This document shows, piece after piece, positions 1 through 6,693 of a stretch of DNA of 10,119 nucleotides. Positions within the stretch are counted from its first letter, which is position 1, and every line of letters starts with the position of its first letter. This DNA is from Ignavibacteria bacterium UBA6906. GTDB taxonomy: Bacteria > Bacteroidota > Ignavibacteria > UBA10030 > UBA6906. The stretch spans positions 1 to 10,119 of the forward strand of contig DKBG01000332.1 in NCBI GenBank assembly GCA_002451155.1. The letters are read 5' to 3'. The position numbers were made by a program, and so were the translations under genes. The notes under the pieces were generated by a model that worked only from the letters and a program-made list of their open reading frames with translations, had not been told where the DNA came from and did no database searches.

Positions 1-80
1 GGCTGGAGATCACGGATACGAGAGCTGCGAGCTGGAGAGTGAGGATACACCCGGCCCCTCACGCGATCGGTCATCAGCAT
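1..80 (-). CDS. Possible start of a further gene (runs off left edge)
   Basis: The stop of the TPR/periplasmic-binding gene is embedded in TGATG, so an ATG at 80 (or an in-frame ATG at 74, eight bases after a GGAG) opens a frame of about 26 codons to the window edge, beginning MLMTDRVRGRVYPHSPARSS. The length is too short to recognise a family, and an open frame of this length could be chance. The tight overlap and Shine-Dalgarno-like GGAG are the only support. An inverted repeat GTGAGG...CCTCAC (12-base loop) lies within it but has no T-run, so it is not a terminator. Confidence 0.3.
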   Translation of the reverse strand, partial: MLMTDRVRGRVYPHSPARSSRIRDLQ

Positions 81-2065
81 CACTCCAGTGGAATTTCGTC
101 GAGCCGGCGAACACCGGACCCGTCATACTGCAGAATGTTGAGCCAGAAATTCACCCGCTCCTCACCGAACCCGATCCTCGAATGGAGGCCTTGGTACGCT
201 CCCACCGCCGCCAGCGCCCTGGCCAGTCCCTGGCGCGTCGCGGCCCCCCGCCTGATCTGCGCGAGAACCAGGTCAGCAGTATCATATCCAAAGAAGGCGT
301 TCCGCGATGGGGATTTCTGGAACCGAGTCCGATACCCGGATACGAACTCGTGATACGCGTTACTCGATGTGTCGATGTAGGTGTCCGATTCGAAGATCAA
401 GCCGGTGCAGTAACTCTTGTGCTCGTCAAGCTCGGCCAGATCATTCCATTCCCCGGACCCGAAGAGCTGGGCAGGAATGTTGAAGTAGATCAGCTGGGCT
501 GAGACAACGCCAATCTCCTGCGCACTGGCAATCGGGATATAAATCGCCTGAAGGCCCGTCGCGGGATATTCGACACTGTCAAGTCTGGACAGGTCATACT
601 CCGGCGAAATCCCCATCGAGTCAAGGACCGCCTTCGCATGAGGACCGAAAATGTCCGTCGCTTTTACCACCCCTCCGGATGCGAGCAGAGAATCAATTCG
701 CTTTTTCGGGATCCCCCGCTGCAAGAGTGCCATCTGGTCGCCTGTCCGCAGCTTCTGGAACGAAAGCAACGGCTGGGCACTTTCACTCATCGCGAATTTT
801 CTGATATTTGAGAACTGGGATTTCAGATCTGTTGATCCACGGAGGTACCACTCTTTGGCGATCACCCGGGCGCCGAGCGCCTCCGCTTCATGGATAAACC
901 CCTCCGCAAGGAACTTGCTGTACGTGTCGCTCGGCGCGAGCGTGGCGAGCACAGTGCACCCTTTCGCCAGAACTGCGTACCTCGCGGCCGCGCGCCCCCG
1001 CATCCTGTAATCCGGATTCGCCTGAAACGCGTAGGGGCCAGCTGCCGCGATCCCGTTCGAGTTGGCGGTCGGCGAGATTAACGGTACACCTTCGGTTTGC
1101 GCGACCGCTGCAGCCGTTGCTGCAGTCGTGGAAAAGGCCGGCCCGATGATCGCGACAATACCCCGATCCCGGGCAAGATCCCTCACCACCCGGCCGGCAG
1201 TCTCTGCATTTCGATCGGTATCCCGCGTTTCCAGGGTCACCCTTATTGGCGCTTTCGGATCGGAGGAATACCGCTCAACAGCGTACTGAATCCCATCCGC
1301 AATATCGTTCGCGAGTTCTTTCGTGGCGGAGGGGGGTGCACTCCGCATGAAGGGAAGAAGAACAGCGAGTTTCACGTCAGTTGCTCCGCTCAGCATTCCC
1401 TCAACCACGGCAACTCTCGCCGCAAAGGGCTGATTCGGATACCGCTCGAGAACTGAATCGACGGCAACACGTGCGGCGACAATGTTCTGATCCGCCGCTT
1501 CCTTCTCGGCAATGAGGATCCAGAAGAAAGCTCGTTCCTCCTGCAGTCCCGAGCCTGCAAGCAGGCGTTCAACGTCAGGAGTCCCGGCACGGGCCAATAG
1601 CGAATCGAGCGACGAGACGATCGATTGACGAAGCCGCTGCGGAACCGGTGACGGCAACGTCCTCCACGCTGCTCTGAATTCTGCGACCGCCTCATCAGCC
1701 CGCCCGATCCTCCAGTACACCTCCCCGAGGGTCTCGTGAGCGTCTGGCACGTAGGTGCTCCCCGGAAACAGATCAAGAAACGCGCGCAGGACCTTCGCCG
1801 CGCCGAGATAGTCCCGACCGGCCACGAGTGATTTCCCTCGCATAACATACGCGGCTGTAATGCGCTGGCTGGTCGGGTACTCGGAGATTATCGTGCCGAA
1901 CCCGCTCGCTGCGTCCGTAAACATTCCCATCTCGAATGCCCGGAGGGCCGCCTGGAACGTCCGTTCAGCAGCGGAGGAATATTCAGTGCTGGGCTGAGCG
2001 ATTGAGCGCTGTTCAGCGCCGGAAGCGAGCAGCAGAACGACAAGAGAGAGCAGAATGCGCTTCAT
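80..2065 (-). CDS. Secreted TPR protein with type I periplasmic-binding (LpoA-like / LIV-binding) domain
   Basis: 661 residues. An N-terminal signal peptide (MKR, then a hydrophobic core to about residue 14) has plausible cleavage after A17 or A23. There is no Cys in a lipobox, so it appears to be a soluble periplasmic protein rather than a lipoprotein. Residues about 33-140 and 177-215 are TPR-like helical pairs (for example the AFEMGMFTDAASGF and GEVYWRIGRADEAVAEF segments). From about 231 (VKLAVLLPF) to the end lies a Peripla_BP_6 fold: IIGPAFSTTAATAAA, GVPLISPTANS, and FFGYDTADLVLAQIRRG near the C-terminus. Between about 425 and 500 an extra segment interrupts the usual path from SQFSNIRKF to LQAIYIP. 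TPR plus this fold is the layout of LpoA, an activator of penicillin-binding proteins, but also of many uncharacterised bacterial proteins. The neighbouring ABC pair is exporter-like, so a role as its import receptor is unlikely. The start is supported by a weak GGGA five bases upstream. Confidence 0.85.
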   Translation of the reverse strand: MKRILLSLVVLLLASGAEQRSIAQPSTEYSSAAERTFQAALRAFEMGMFTDAASGFGTIISEYPTSQRITAAYVMRGKSLVAGRDYLGAAKVLRAFLDLFPGSTYVPDAHETLGEVYWRIGRADEAVAEFRAAWRTLPSPVPQRLRQSIVSSLDSLLARAGTPDVERLLAGSGLQEERAFFWILIAEKEAADQNIVAARVAVDSVLERYPNQPFAARVAVVEGMLSGATDVKLAVLLPFMRSAPPSATKELANDIADGIQYAVERYSSDPKAPIRVTLETRDTDRNAETAGRVVRDLARDRGIVAIIGPAFSTTAATAAAVAQTEGVPLISPTANSNGIAAAGPYAFQANPDYRMRGRAAARYAVLAKGCTVLATLAPSDTYSKFLAEGFIHEAEALGARVIAKEWYLRGSTDLKSQFSNIRKFAMSESAQPLLSFQKLRTGDQMALLQRGIPKKRIDSLLASGGVVKATDIFGPHAKAVLDSMGISPEYDLSRLDSVEYPATGLQAIYIPIASAQEIGVVSAQLIYFNIPAQLFGSGEWNDLAELDEHKSYCTGLIFESDTYIDTSSNAYHEFVSGYRTRFQKSPSRNAFFGYDTADLVLAQIRRGAATRQGLARALAAVGAYQGLHSRIGFGEERVNFWLNILQYDGSGVRRLDEIPLE

Positions 2066-2084
2066 GAATTTCCCGGGAGAATTG

Positions 2085-3776
2085 TTAGAAATCCCGACGG
2101 ATAGAACGTAACCCCAGGCCGGTTGAGACCGCGAACACAGCCAGTGAGAGGCTGCCGATCAGCAAGAGCGGGACATGGATCCAGTCCGTGAGCGCGAACC
2201 CCCTGATGATGAGCAGATCGAAGTATCGCTTCAGGGGAACCATCAGGATTACGGAGGTTACCGCCAGGAACAGCATGCTGGCCAGAAATGTCAACGATGC
2301 CCCCTGTGACGAGGCCACGCGAATCGCGTTCTTCTCCCGGAAGGAAGCGAAGTAGGATCCCGCCCCCAGGTGGAGACCTGTCAGGGCGACGGACACGAAC
2401 GCCATCGAGAACGCGGACAGGGTGACCAGAACGGGATCGTGGCGGAGCAGGACTGTCGATGTAACGGCAAGGATCTCGGCAACGGCAAGTACAAGCAGCA
2501 AGGAGCCCAGGAGCTTGTACAGGTAAAGCCGGCGCAGCGAGACCGGGGCGGCGCGAACGCACCAAAAGGTGTCCCCTTCGAGGCTTACGGCCGGAAACAC
2601 AAACCGGAGCAGAAGCGATGCGACAAGGAATCCGTTGAAGAGGAACACCACGAGAAAGGCGCTCACCTGCAGGAGCGGTTGCGCAAGCCGGAGCTCAAGG
2701 GATCCGACCGAGACAATGAACACGAGCAGGAGAACGGTGATCAGCAACAGATGGAGCCACTGGCTCGGATCGCGGAAGAAGACCCAGAAATCCCGCTTCA
2801 GAAAGGCATCGAGCTGAGGCGGAAGCAAGCGCCGCTCACCGAGTCTCATGAAGGGCAGCCAGACACGCCCCGCGCGGGGCCCCTGCATAGCCCGCGCGTC
2901 AGAAGCTGCAAGCCAGGAGGCGTAGTAATATCTGCGCGCGAGCACTGCCGAGATGATGACCAGCCCCGCAAGAACCAGGACAAGGATGACAAACCAGGGA
3001 AGTGCCCTGCCCGGCTCACCGTTCACCGACCAGTACAGAAACTCAGACACCCAGTGGTTCGGCAGGAACTTGACCGCTGGGGCATCCAGGAACCCGAAGT
3101 ATTGATTCACGTTCGGATAATATCGCATCACCTCCTCGACGAGCTGCACAGGATTCGTCACTTTGAAGTAGATGTAGATCGCCGAGAGATACAACACAAC
3201 GATCCCGGCCAGCAGCCAGCGGATACCGATCCCGAGCGCAATCCTGATCAACCCCATTAGGAAAAGAACGGCAAGAAGGGCCGCGATCAACATGAACGGA
3301 AGAAAGACGAAAAAGATTGCATTGAAGTAGAAATACCAGGGCATATCGTAGCAGGATCCGTACCCCAGGAGCCAGGAGAGACCCAGGAGCGTGAGCGTCG
3401 AAGAGCTGTAAAAGAAGTTGTCAACAAACTTCAGAAGAAAGATCTTCTCATGGGAAATCGGCAAACCCATGAGAAATGTCACTTCCTCCGATTTGTAGAG
3501 CGTGGCATAGCAGACAATGATGTTTCCGAGATTGACCGTAACGAAGAATACGTAGAGCAACATCGAAAGGAAGCGGTGATACAGGAACTGCCCGATGTGC
3601 GCTTGCTGAACAAGGTAGATGGTCGCACCACGGGCGAGGAAGAACACCCCGACGGCGACGCCGCCGAATATGAGCGCGGAGGAGAGATTCTTCAGGATGT
3701 TCTGGGGACGAAAATCCAGCAAGCCTTTGAGTAGCGTGTTCGCTTTTACATTCAGGACAAGGGCAAGCTCATGCAT
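2085..3776 (-). CDS. ABC-2 type transporter permease, large two-fold form
   Basis: 563 residues with roughly a dozen hydrophobic segments, for example about 33-55, 72-94, 125-140, 148-175, 185-205, 260-280, 340-358, 370-395, 420-444, 450-475, 493-515 and 534-555. Residues 398-422 hold SLEGDTFW followed by PVS and a Lys ten residues after the Pro, as in ABC-2 exporter permeases. A related PIS...K pattern occurs at 106-116, so the protein looks like two half-permeases fused in tandem, which would suit a single-gene permease paired with one ATPase. The start has no Shine-Dalgarno; the ATPase stop lies nine bases upstream, so translation is probably coupled. It ends 19 bases before the next gene. 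Substrate unknown; lipid, peptide or drug export are all possible. Family placement rests on hydrophobicity, motif and context rather than clear homology. Confidence 0.82.
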   Translation of the reverse strand: MHELALVLNVKANTLLKGLLDFRPQNILKNLSSALIFGGVAVGVFFLARGATIYLVQQAHIGQFLYHRFLSMLLYVFFVTVNLGNIIVCYATLYKSEEVTFLMGLPISHEKIFLLKFVDNFFYSSSTLTLLGLSWLLGYGSCYDMPWYFYFNAIFFVFLPFMLIAALLAVLFLMGLIRIALGIGIRWLLAGIVVLYLSAIYIYFKVTNPVQLVEEVMRYYPNVNQYFGFLDAPAVKFLPNHWVSEFLYWSVNGEPGRALPWFVILVLVLAGLVIISAVLARRYYYASWLAASDARAMQGPRAGRVWLPFMRLGERRLLPPQLDAFLKRDFWVFFRDPSQWLHLLLITVLLLVFIVSVGSLELRLAQPLLQVSAFLVVFLFNGFLVASLLLRFVFPAVSLEGDTFWCVRAAPVSLRRLYLYKLLGSLLLVLAVAEILAVTSTVLLRHDPVLVTLSAFSMAFVSVALTGLHLGAGSYFASFREKNAIRVASSQGASLTFLASMLFLAVTSVILMVPLKRYFDLLIIRGFALTDWIHVPLLLIGSLSLAVFAVSTGLGLRSIRRDF

Positions 3777-3785
3777 AGAGGCGGC

Positions 3786-4520
3786 TCACTTGGTCACTTC
3801 CAGGAAGATGGATTCAAGCTGCCCGTCGAACGAATGCGCTGCACTCTGGCTCTGCTCGTAGATGATCCTGCCATCTTTGATGATTGCGATCCGGTCACAG
3901 AGTTCCTCCACGATCTCGAGGAGGTGGGTGGACATGAATATCGTGAGTCCCGCCCGTGTCATCCCTTTCAACGTGTCCTTGACGAGTCGCGCACTTCTCG
4001 GATCGAGCCCGATCAAGGGCTCATCAATGATGAGCACCCGGGGATTGTGCAGCAACGCCGATGCCAGCACGATCCTCTGCCGCATCCCCTGGGAATACTC
4101 CTCGGCGCGCCGGTCAATGAACGGACCCAGTTCGAAATACTCGGTGTATTCGGCGATCTTTTCACGCGTCGTCCCAACAGGAAGACGGAAGAGGCCGCCG
4201 ACAAAGTACAGAAATTCGCGCCCGGTCAGTTTCTCGTAAATGAATGGCTGATCGGGAACATACCCGAATCCCGCCTTCGCCTGGAGGGGCTCCTTGCGAA
4301 TATCGTGCCCGCCGATGAGACATGCCCCCTTTGTCGGCTCGTACAGTCCGGTAAGCATCTTGATTGTGGTCGTCTTCCCCGCACCGTTTGGCCCTAGAAA
4401 GCCGAAAAACTGTCCCCGCTCTATGCGCAGGTTCACGTCGTCCACCGCCGTAAACGCGCCGAATCTCTTGGTAACGTGCTGGATATCAATCATGGACAAC
4501 GATTCCGTCTGTGGGGACAT
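3786..4520 (-). CDS. ABC transporter ATP-binding protein (ABC-2 exporter type)
   Basis: ATPase subunit of a membrane exporter, 244 residues, the normal size for a single nucleotide-binding domain. In order: an A-loop region after KRFGAFTAV, Walker A GPNGAGKT (43-50), Q91 of the Q-loop in GYVPDQP, signature YSQGMRQR (142-149, with S-Q-G in place of the common S-G-G), Walker B VLIIDE (162-167), D-loop GLDP (171-174) and switch His199 in MSTH. The C-terminal LESIFLEVT is typical of the CcmA/DrrA-like subfamily. The start at 4520 is preceded by AGAGG only two bases away; the ATG at 4493 (Met10, MIDIQHVTKRFG) would trim an unconserved nine-residue leader and is a real alternative. The next gene, a permease, follows after 9 bases, which makes them a subunit pair. 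The substrate cannot be told from sequence. Confidence 0.93.
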   Translation of the reverse strand: MSPQTESLSMIDIQHVTKRFGAFTAVDDVNLRIERGQFFGFLGPNGAGKTTTIKMLTGLYEPTKGACLIGGHDIRKEPLQAKAGFGYVPDQPFIYEKLTGREFLYFVGGLFRLPVGTTREKIAEYTEYFELGPFIDRRAEEYSQGMRQRIVLASALLHNPRVLIIDEPLIGLDPRSARLVKDTLKGMTRAGLTIFMSTHLLEIVEELCDRIAIIKDGRIIYEQSQSAAHSFDGQLESIFLEVTK

Positions 4521-4528
4521 TTCCTCTC

Positions 4529-4557
4529 ATAATGCCCAAAAAGGGGGAAATATTCAA
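4529..4557 (-). promoter_or_regulatory. Possible internal promoter between tyrA and the ABC genes
   Basis: On the minus strand TTGAAT (4552-4557) and CATTAT (4529-4534) are separated by exactly 17 bases, each matching four of six sigma-70 consensus positions, in a locally AT-rich gap. A start about seven bases beyond CATTAT would leave almost no leader before the ATG at 4520, but about 30 bases before the alternative ATG at 4495. The match is weak, may be chance, and would be irrelevant if the organism uses another promoter consensus. Confidence 0.2.
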
Positions 4558-5291
4558 CGACCAGCTCTTCGTACCAGAGATTTCATGCTCCGGAAAGAGA
4601 GGTCCAGCAACGCAAGCACCCGGCGGCTCTCCGTCGAATGACGTACCATGTCGGCGAAGAGCTCATCGGTATCATGGCGCACCGTATCGATTATCCGGAG
4701 GAGAGAATCGTAGTTGCCGGTGACACGCGCGTGCCGCCGGAGACCAGCCCTGTCAACGAGCCGACCGACTGCCTGGGTGAGAAAGATTGTCTCCGCCATG
4801 AGCCTGTCGTGCTGCCGCGGAGTCATGACCACCGTGCGGAGTCCCGCACGGACCAGCGACCGGCGAACCCTCCGCACAACGGAAGGCGATATCCGTGCGG
4901 GACAGAGCACAATCGTCTTTCCCCGGATCGTCCGGGCTGCACTGTCAGGCCCAAACAGCGGATGCGTACCCAGAATGGCAACACCCCGCGGAAGCGATCG
5001 GCGCATCCATTGAACAGGTCCCGACTTGACTGCACAGACATCGCAGACAAGCGCTCCTCTCCTGAGATGCGGTCGTATGCCCCGGAGCACAGTCCGGAGC
5101 GACGAAATCGGAACAGCCAGGATGACCAGCTCCTGTGAGGCAGCCTCGGCCCTGGACACAAACCGGACTCCACGGATCCGCCTCGTTCCGGCACCGGAGG
5201 CCGGATCATGGACCAACACGTCCACCCGCTGCGCCAGATGTCGAGCGGCGAACCGGCCAAAGCGTCCGTACCCGATCAGGCCGACGGTCAT
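4554..5291 (-). CDS. tyrA: Prephenate (or arogenate) dehydrogenase, short single-domain form
   Basis: Oxidative decarboxylation of prephenate to 4-hydroxyphenylpyruvate, or of arogenate to tyrosine. The 245 residues begin with a Rossmann fold: GYGRFG at 7-12, and an acidic residue after strand two (VHDP, D29) that favours NAD over NADP. CDVCAVK at 83-89 and GTHPLFGP at 108-115 are TyrA hallmarks, with H110 matching the family's catalytic His; RQHDRLMA at 159-166 is also typical. There is no ACT domain and no fused mutase, the latter being supplied by the preceding gene. The start ATG overlaps the aroC-aroQ stop, with a G-rich stretch about ten bases upstream that may serve as a ribosome site. 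Composition is odd: 42 Arg against 3 Lys. The motifs do not decide between prephenate and arogenate; prephenate is the simpler reading given the adjacent mutase. Confidence 0.9.
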   Translation of the reverse strand: MTVGLIGYGRFGRFAARHLAQRVDVLVHDPASGAGTRRIRGVRFVSRAEAASQELVILAVPISSLRTVLRGIRPHLRRGALVCDVCAVKSGPVQWMRRSLPRGVAILGTHPLFGPDSAARTIRGKTIVLCPARISPSVVRRVRRSLVRAGLRTVVMTPRQHDRLMAETIFLTQAVGRLVDRAGLRRHARVTGNYDSLLRIIDTVRHDTDELFADMVRHSTESRRVLALLDLSFRSMKSLVRRAGR

Positions 5292-6637
5292 TTGCGCCGG
5301 ACCCCTCCCTTCTGTGTCGAGCGTGCGAGCTGAAAGATAGCCCGAAAAAGGTTTGCCGTGAACTCCCTGTCGAGTCCCAGCTGCTCGGCAACAGGAAGCT
5401 GCCTGTTGAGAATCTGCTGCTCGCGGCCAACATCGCGGATCTTCACCCCCCGCTTCTTCTTTGTCTCACCGACCTGGCGGACGATCCCCTGCCGCTCAGC
5501 AATCAGCAGGAGGATATTCTGATCGATGAGATCGATGGTATTCCGCAGGGTGGTGAGACGGGATTCCCGTCGAAGGAGCCGCTGACGCATCAGATGATCC
5601 TGGAGAGTCAACGCGACCATCGCCTCGGCAACCGGGACCACACGCGGACAGATGCACGGATCGTGCCGACCCTCGACGGATATCGTCGCTGCCTCACCGT
5701 CGACCGTGACGGTTTCCTGTTCCTTCCTGATCGACGAAGGCGGCTTCACCGCGATGCGTACGACGATCTCCTCGCCGTTGCTGATTCCCCCTGAGATCCC
5801 TCCCGCATTGTTCGTTCTCGTCCGGACTCGACGGGATCGCTCGTCGAGAAAGATCGCATCGTTGTTTTCACTCCCCTTTAACCGTGCGGCTCCAAAGCCG
5901 TTCCCCACCTCGACCCCCTTTATGGCCCCGATGGACATCAATCCTTTTGCGAGATCGGCCTCGAGTTTGTCAAAAACGGGATCCCCAAGGCCAGGCGGCA
6001 CACCCTCCACACGGACCTCCACAATGCCACCCACCGAGTCACCCTCCCCTTTGGCGGCGAGAACGAGCTGTTCCATTTCAACGGCAGCAACCGGGTCGGC
6101 GGCGCGAAGGGGATTCTGCTCGATCGCGCGCACGTCAAAGGTCCGACATGCAACTCCCGCGATTTCCTTCGAGTAGGCCACAATGCGGATGCCTTCCTTT
6201 TCCAGAAGGCGTTTCGCTACGGCACCCGCGGCCACGCGTGCCGCCGTCTCTCTCCCGGACGACCGCCCCCCTCCCCGGTAGTCGGTGACTCCAAATTTCG
6301 CAAGGTACGTATACGCTGCATGCCCCGGCCGAAACAGGGTCTTGATCGCATCATAGGCACCTGGACGTTGGTCAGTGTTCCAGACGATCATGCACAGCGG
6401 AGTCCCCGTCGTCCGGCCCTCAAACACACCGCTCAAGACATGCACGATGTCCGCTTCTTTTCTCGGTGATGTGACCCCGCTCTGTCCCGGCCTCCGTCGG
6501 TCAAGCTCTTTCTGGATTACACCCTCGTCAAACGAAAGCCCGGGACGCACCCCGTCAATCACAACTCCGATGGCCGGCCCGTGACTCTCACCGAATGTGG
6601 TCACTCGAAAATAGTTGCCGTATCGATTTCCTGCCAT
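5288..6637 (-). CDS. aroC: Chorismate synthase fused to AroQ-type chorismate mutase
   Basis: 449 residues, about 90 longer than a typical chorismate synthase. Residues 1 to about 352 are a complete FMN-dependent chorismate synthase: FGESHG at 15-20 (H19), FRPGHA at 102-107 (H106), RGGGRSSGRETAARVA at 121-136, and GRHDPCICPRVVPVAEAM at 323-340. Residues about 357-445 form a full AroQ helical chorismate mutase. Aligned by eye to the E. coli P-protein mutase, R365, R382, K393, D402, R405, E406 and Q442 correspond to R11, R28, K39, D48, R51, E52 and Q88, so every active-site position is filled. The join is in frame, with no stop and virtually no linker. The predicted protein therefore converts EPSP to chorismate and then to prephenate. 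A strong Shine-Dalgarno precedes the start, and the stop overlaps the tyrA ATG. Both domain calls are firm; that both are active is inferred from residues. Confidence 0.95.
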   Translation of the reverse strand: MAGNRYGNYFRVTTFGESHGPAIGVVIDGVRPGLSFDEGVIQKELDRRRPGQSGVTSPRKEADIVHVLSGVFEGRTTGTPLCMIVWNTDQRPGAYDAIKTLFRPGHAAYTYLAKFGVTDYRGGGRSSGRETAARVAAGAVAKRLLEKEGIRIVAYSKEIAGVACRTFDVRAIEQNPLRAADPVAAVEMEQLVLAAKGEGDSVGGIVEVRVEGVPPGLGDPVFDKLEADLAKGLMSIGAIKGVEVGNGFGAARLKGSENNDAIFLDERSRRVRTRTNNAGGISGGISNGEEIVVRIAVKPPSSIRKEQETVTVDGEAATISVEGRHDPCICPRVVPVAEAMVALTLQDHLMRQRLLRRESRLTTLRNTIDLIDQNILLLIAERQGIVRQVGETKKKRGVKIRDVGREQQILNRQLPVAEQLGLDREFTANLFRAIFQLARSTQKGGVRRK

Positions 6638-6642
6638 ACCTT

Positions 6643-6648
6643 CTCCTC
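6643..6648 (-). promoter_or_regulatory. Strong ribosome binding site of aroC-aroQ
   Basis: GAGGAG lies five bases before the ATG at 6637, the best Shine-Dalgarno match in the window, and it fixes the start. The minus-strand sequence CTTCT-GAGG-AGAAG (6640-6653) could fold into a 5-bp hairpin that partly occludes the site; whether it forms is unknown. Confidence 0.75.
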
Positions 6649-6693
6649 AGAAGAGACGTGTGCTTGCCCATCCGGGCTGGCTATCCTGAATGT

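Noticed and set aside
1..50. Inverted repeat GTGAGG/CCTCAC and AGCT-rich stretch as a terminator
   Set aside because: Long loop, short stem and no T-run on either strand.
80..2065. Branched-chain amino acid import receptor working with the adjacent ABC genes
   Set aside because: The adjacent permease and ATPase are exporter-type, no LivH/LivM-like importer permeases are present, and the TPR front half is not a feature of classical import receptors.
2370..3260. Plus-strand open frame of 296 codons opposite the ABC permease
   Set aside because: Its product is highly hydrophilic and low in recognisable motifs, as expected for the complement of a membrane protein, and it lies wholly inside a well-supported gene.
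3771..4397. Plus-strand open frame of 208 codons opposite the ABC ATPase
   Set aside because: The minus strand carries every ABC ATPase motif in order; the plus-strand product has no recognisable domain.
4521..4553. Rho-independent terminator between tyrA and the ABC ATPase
   Set aside because: The C-run, T-run and GGG can pair over only three bases and no T-tract follows a stem.
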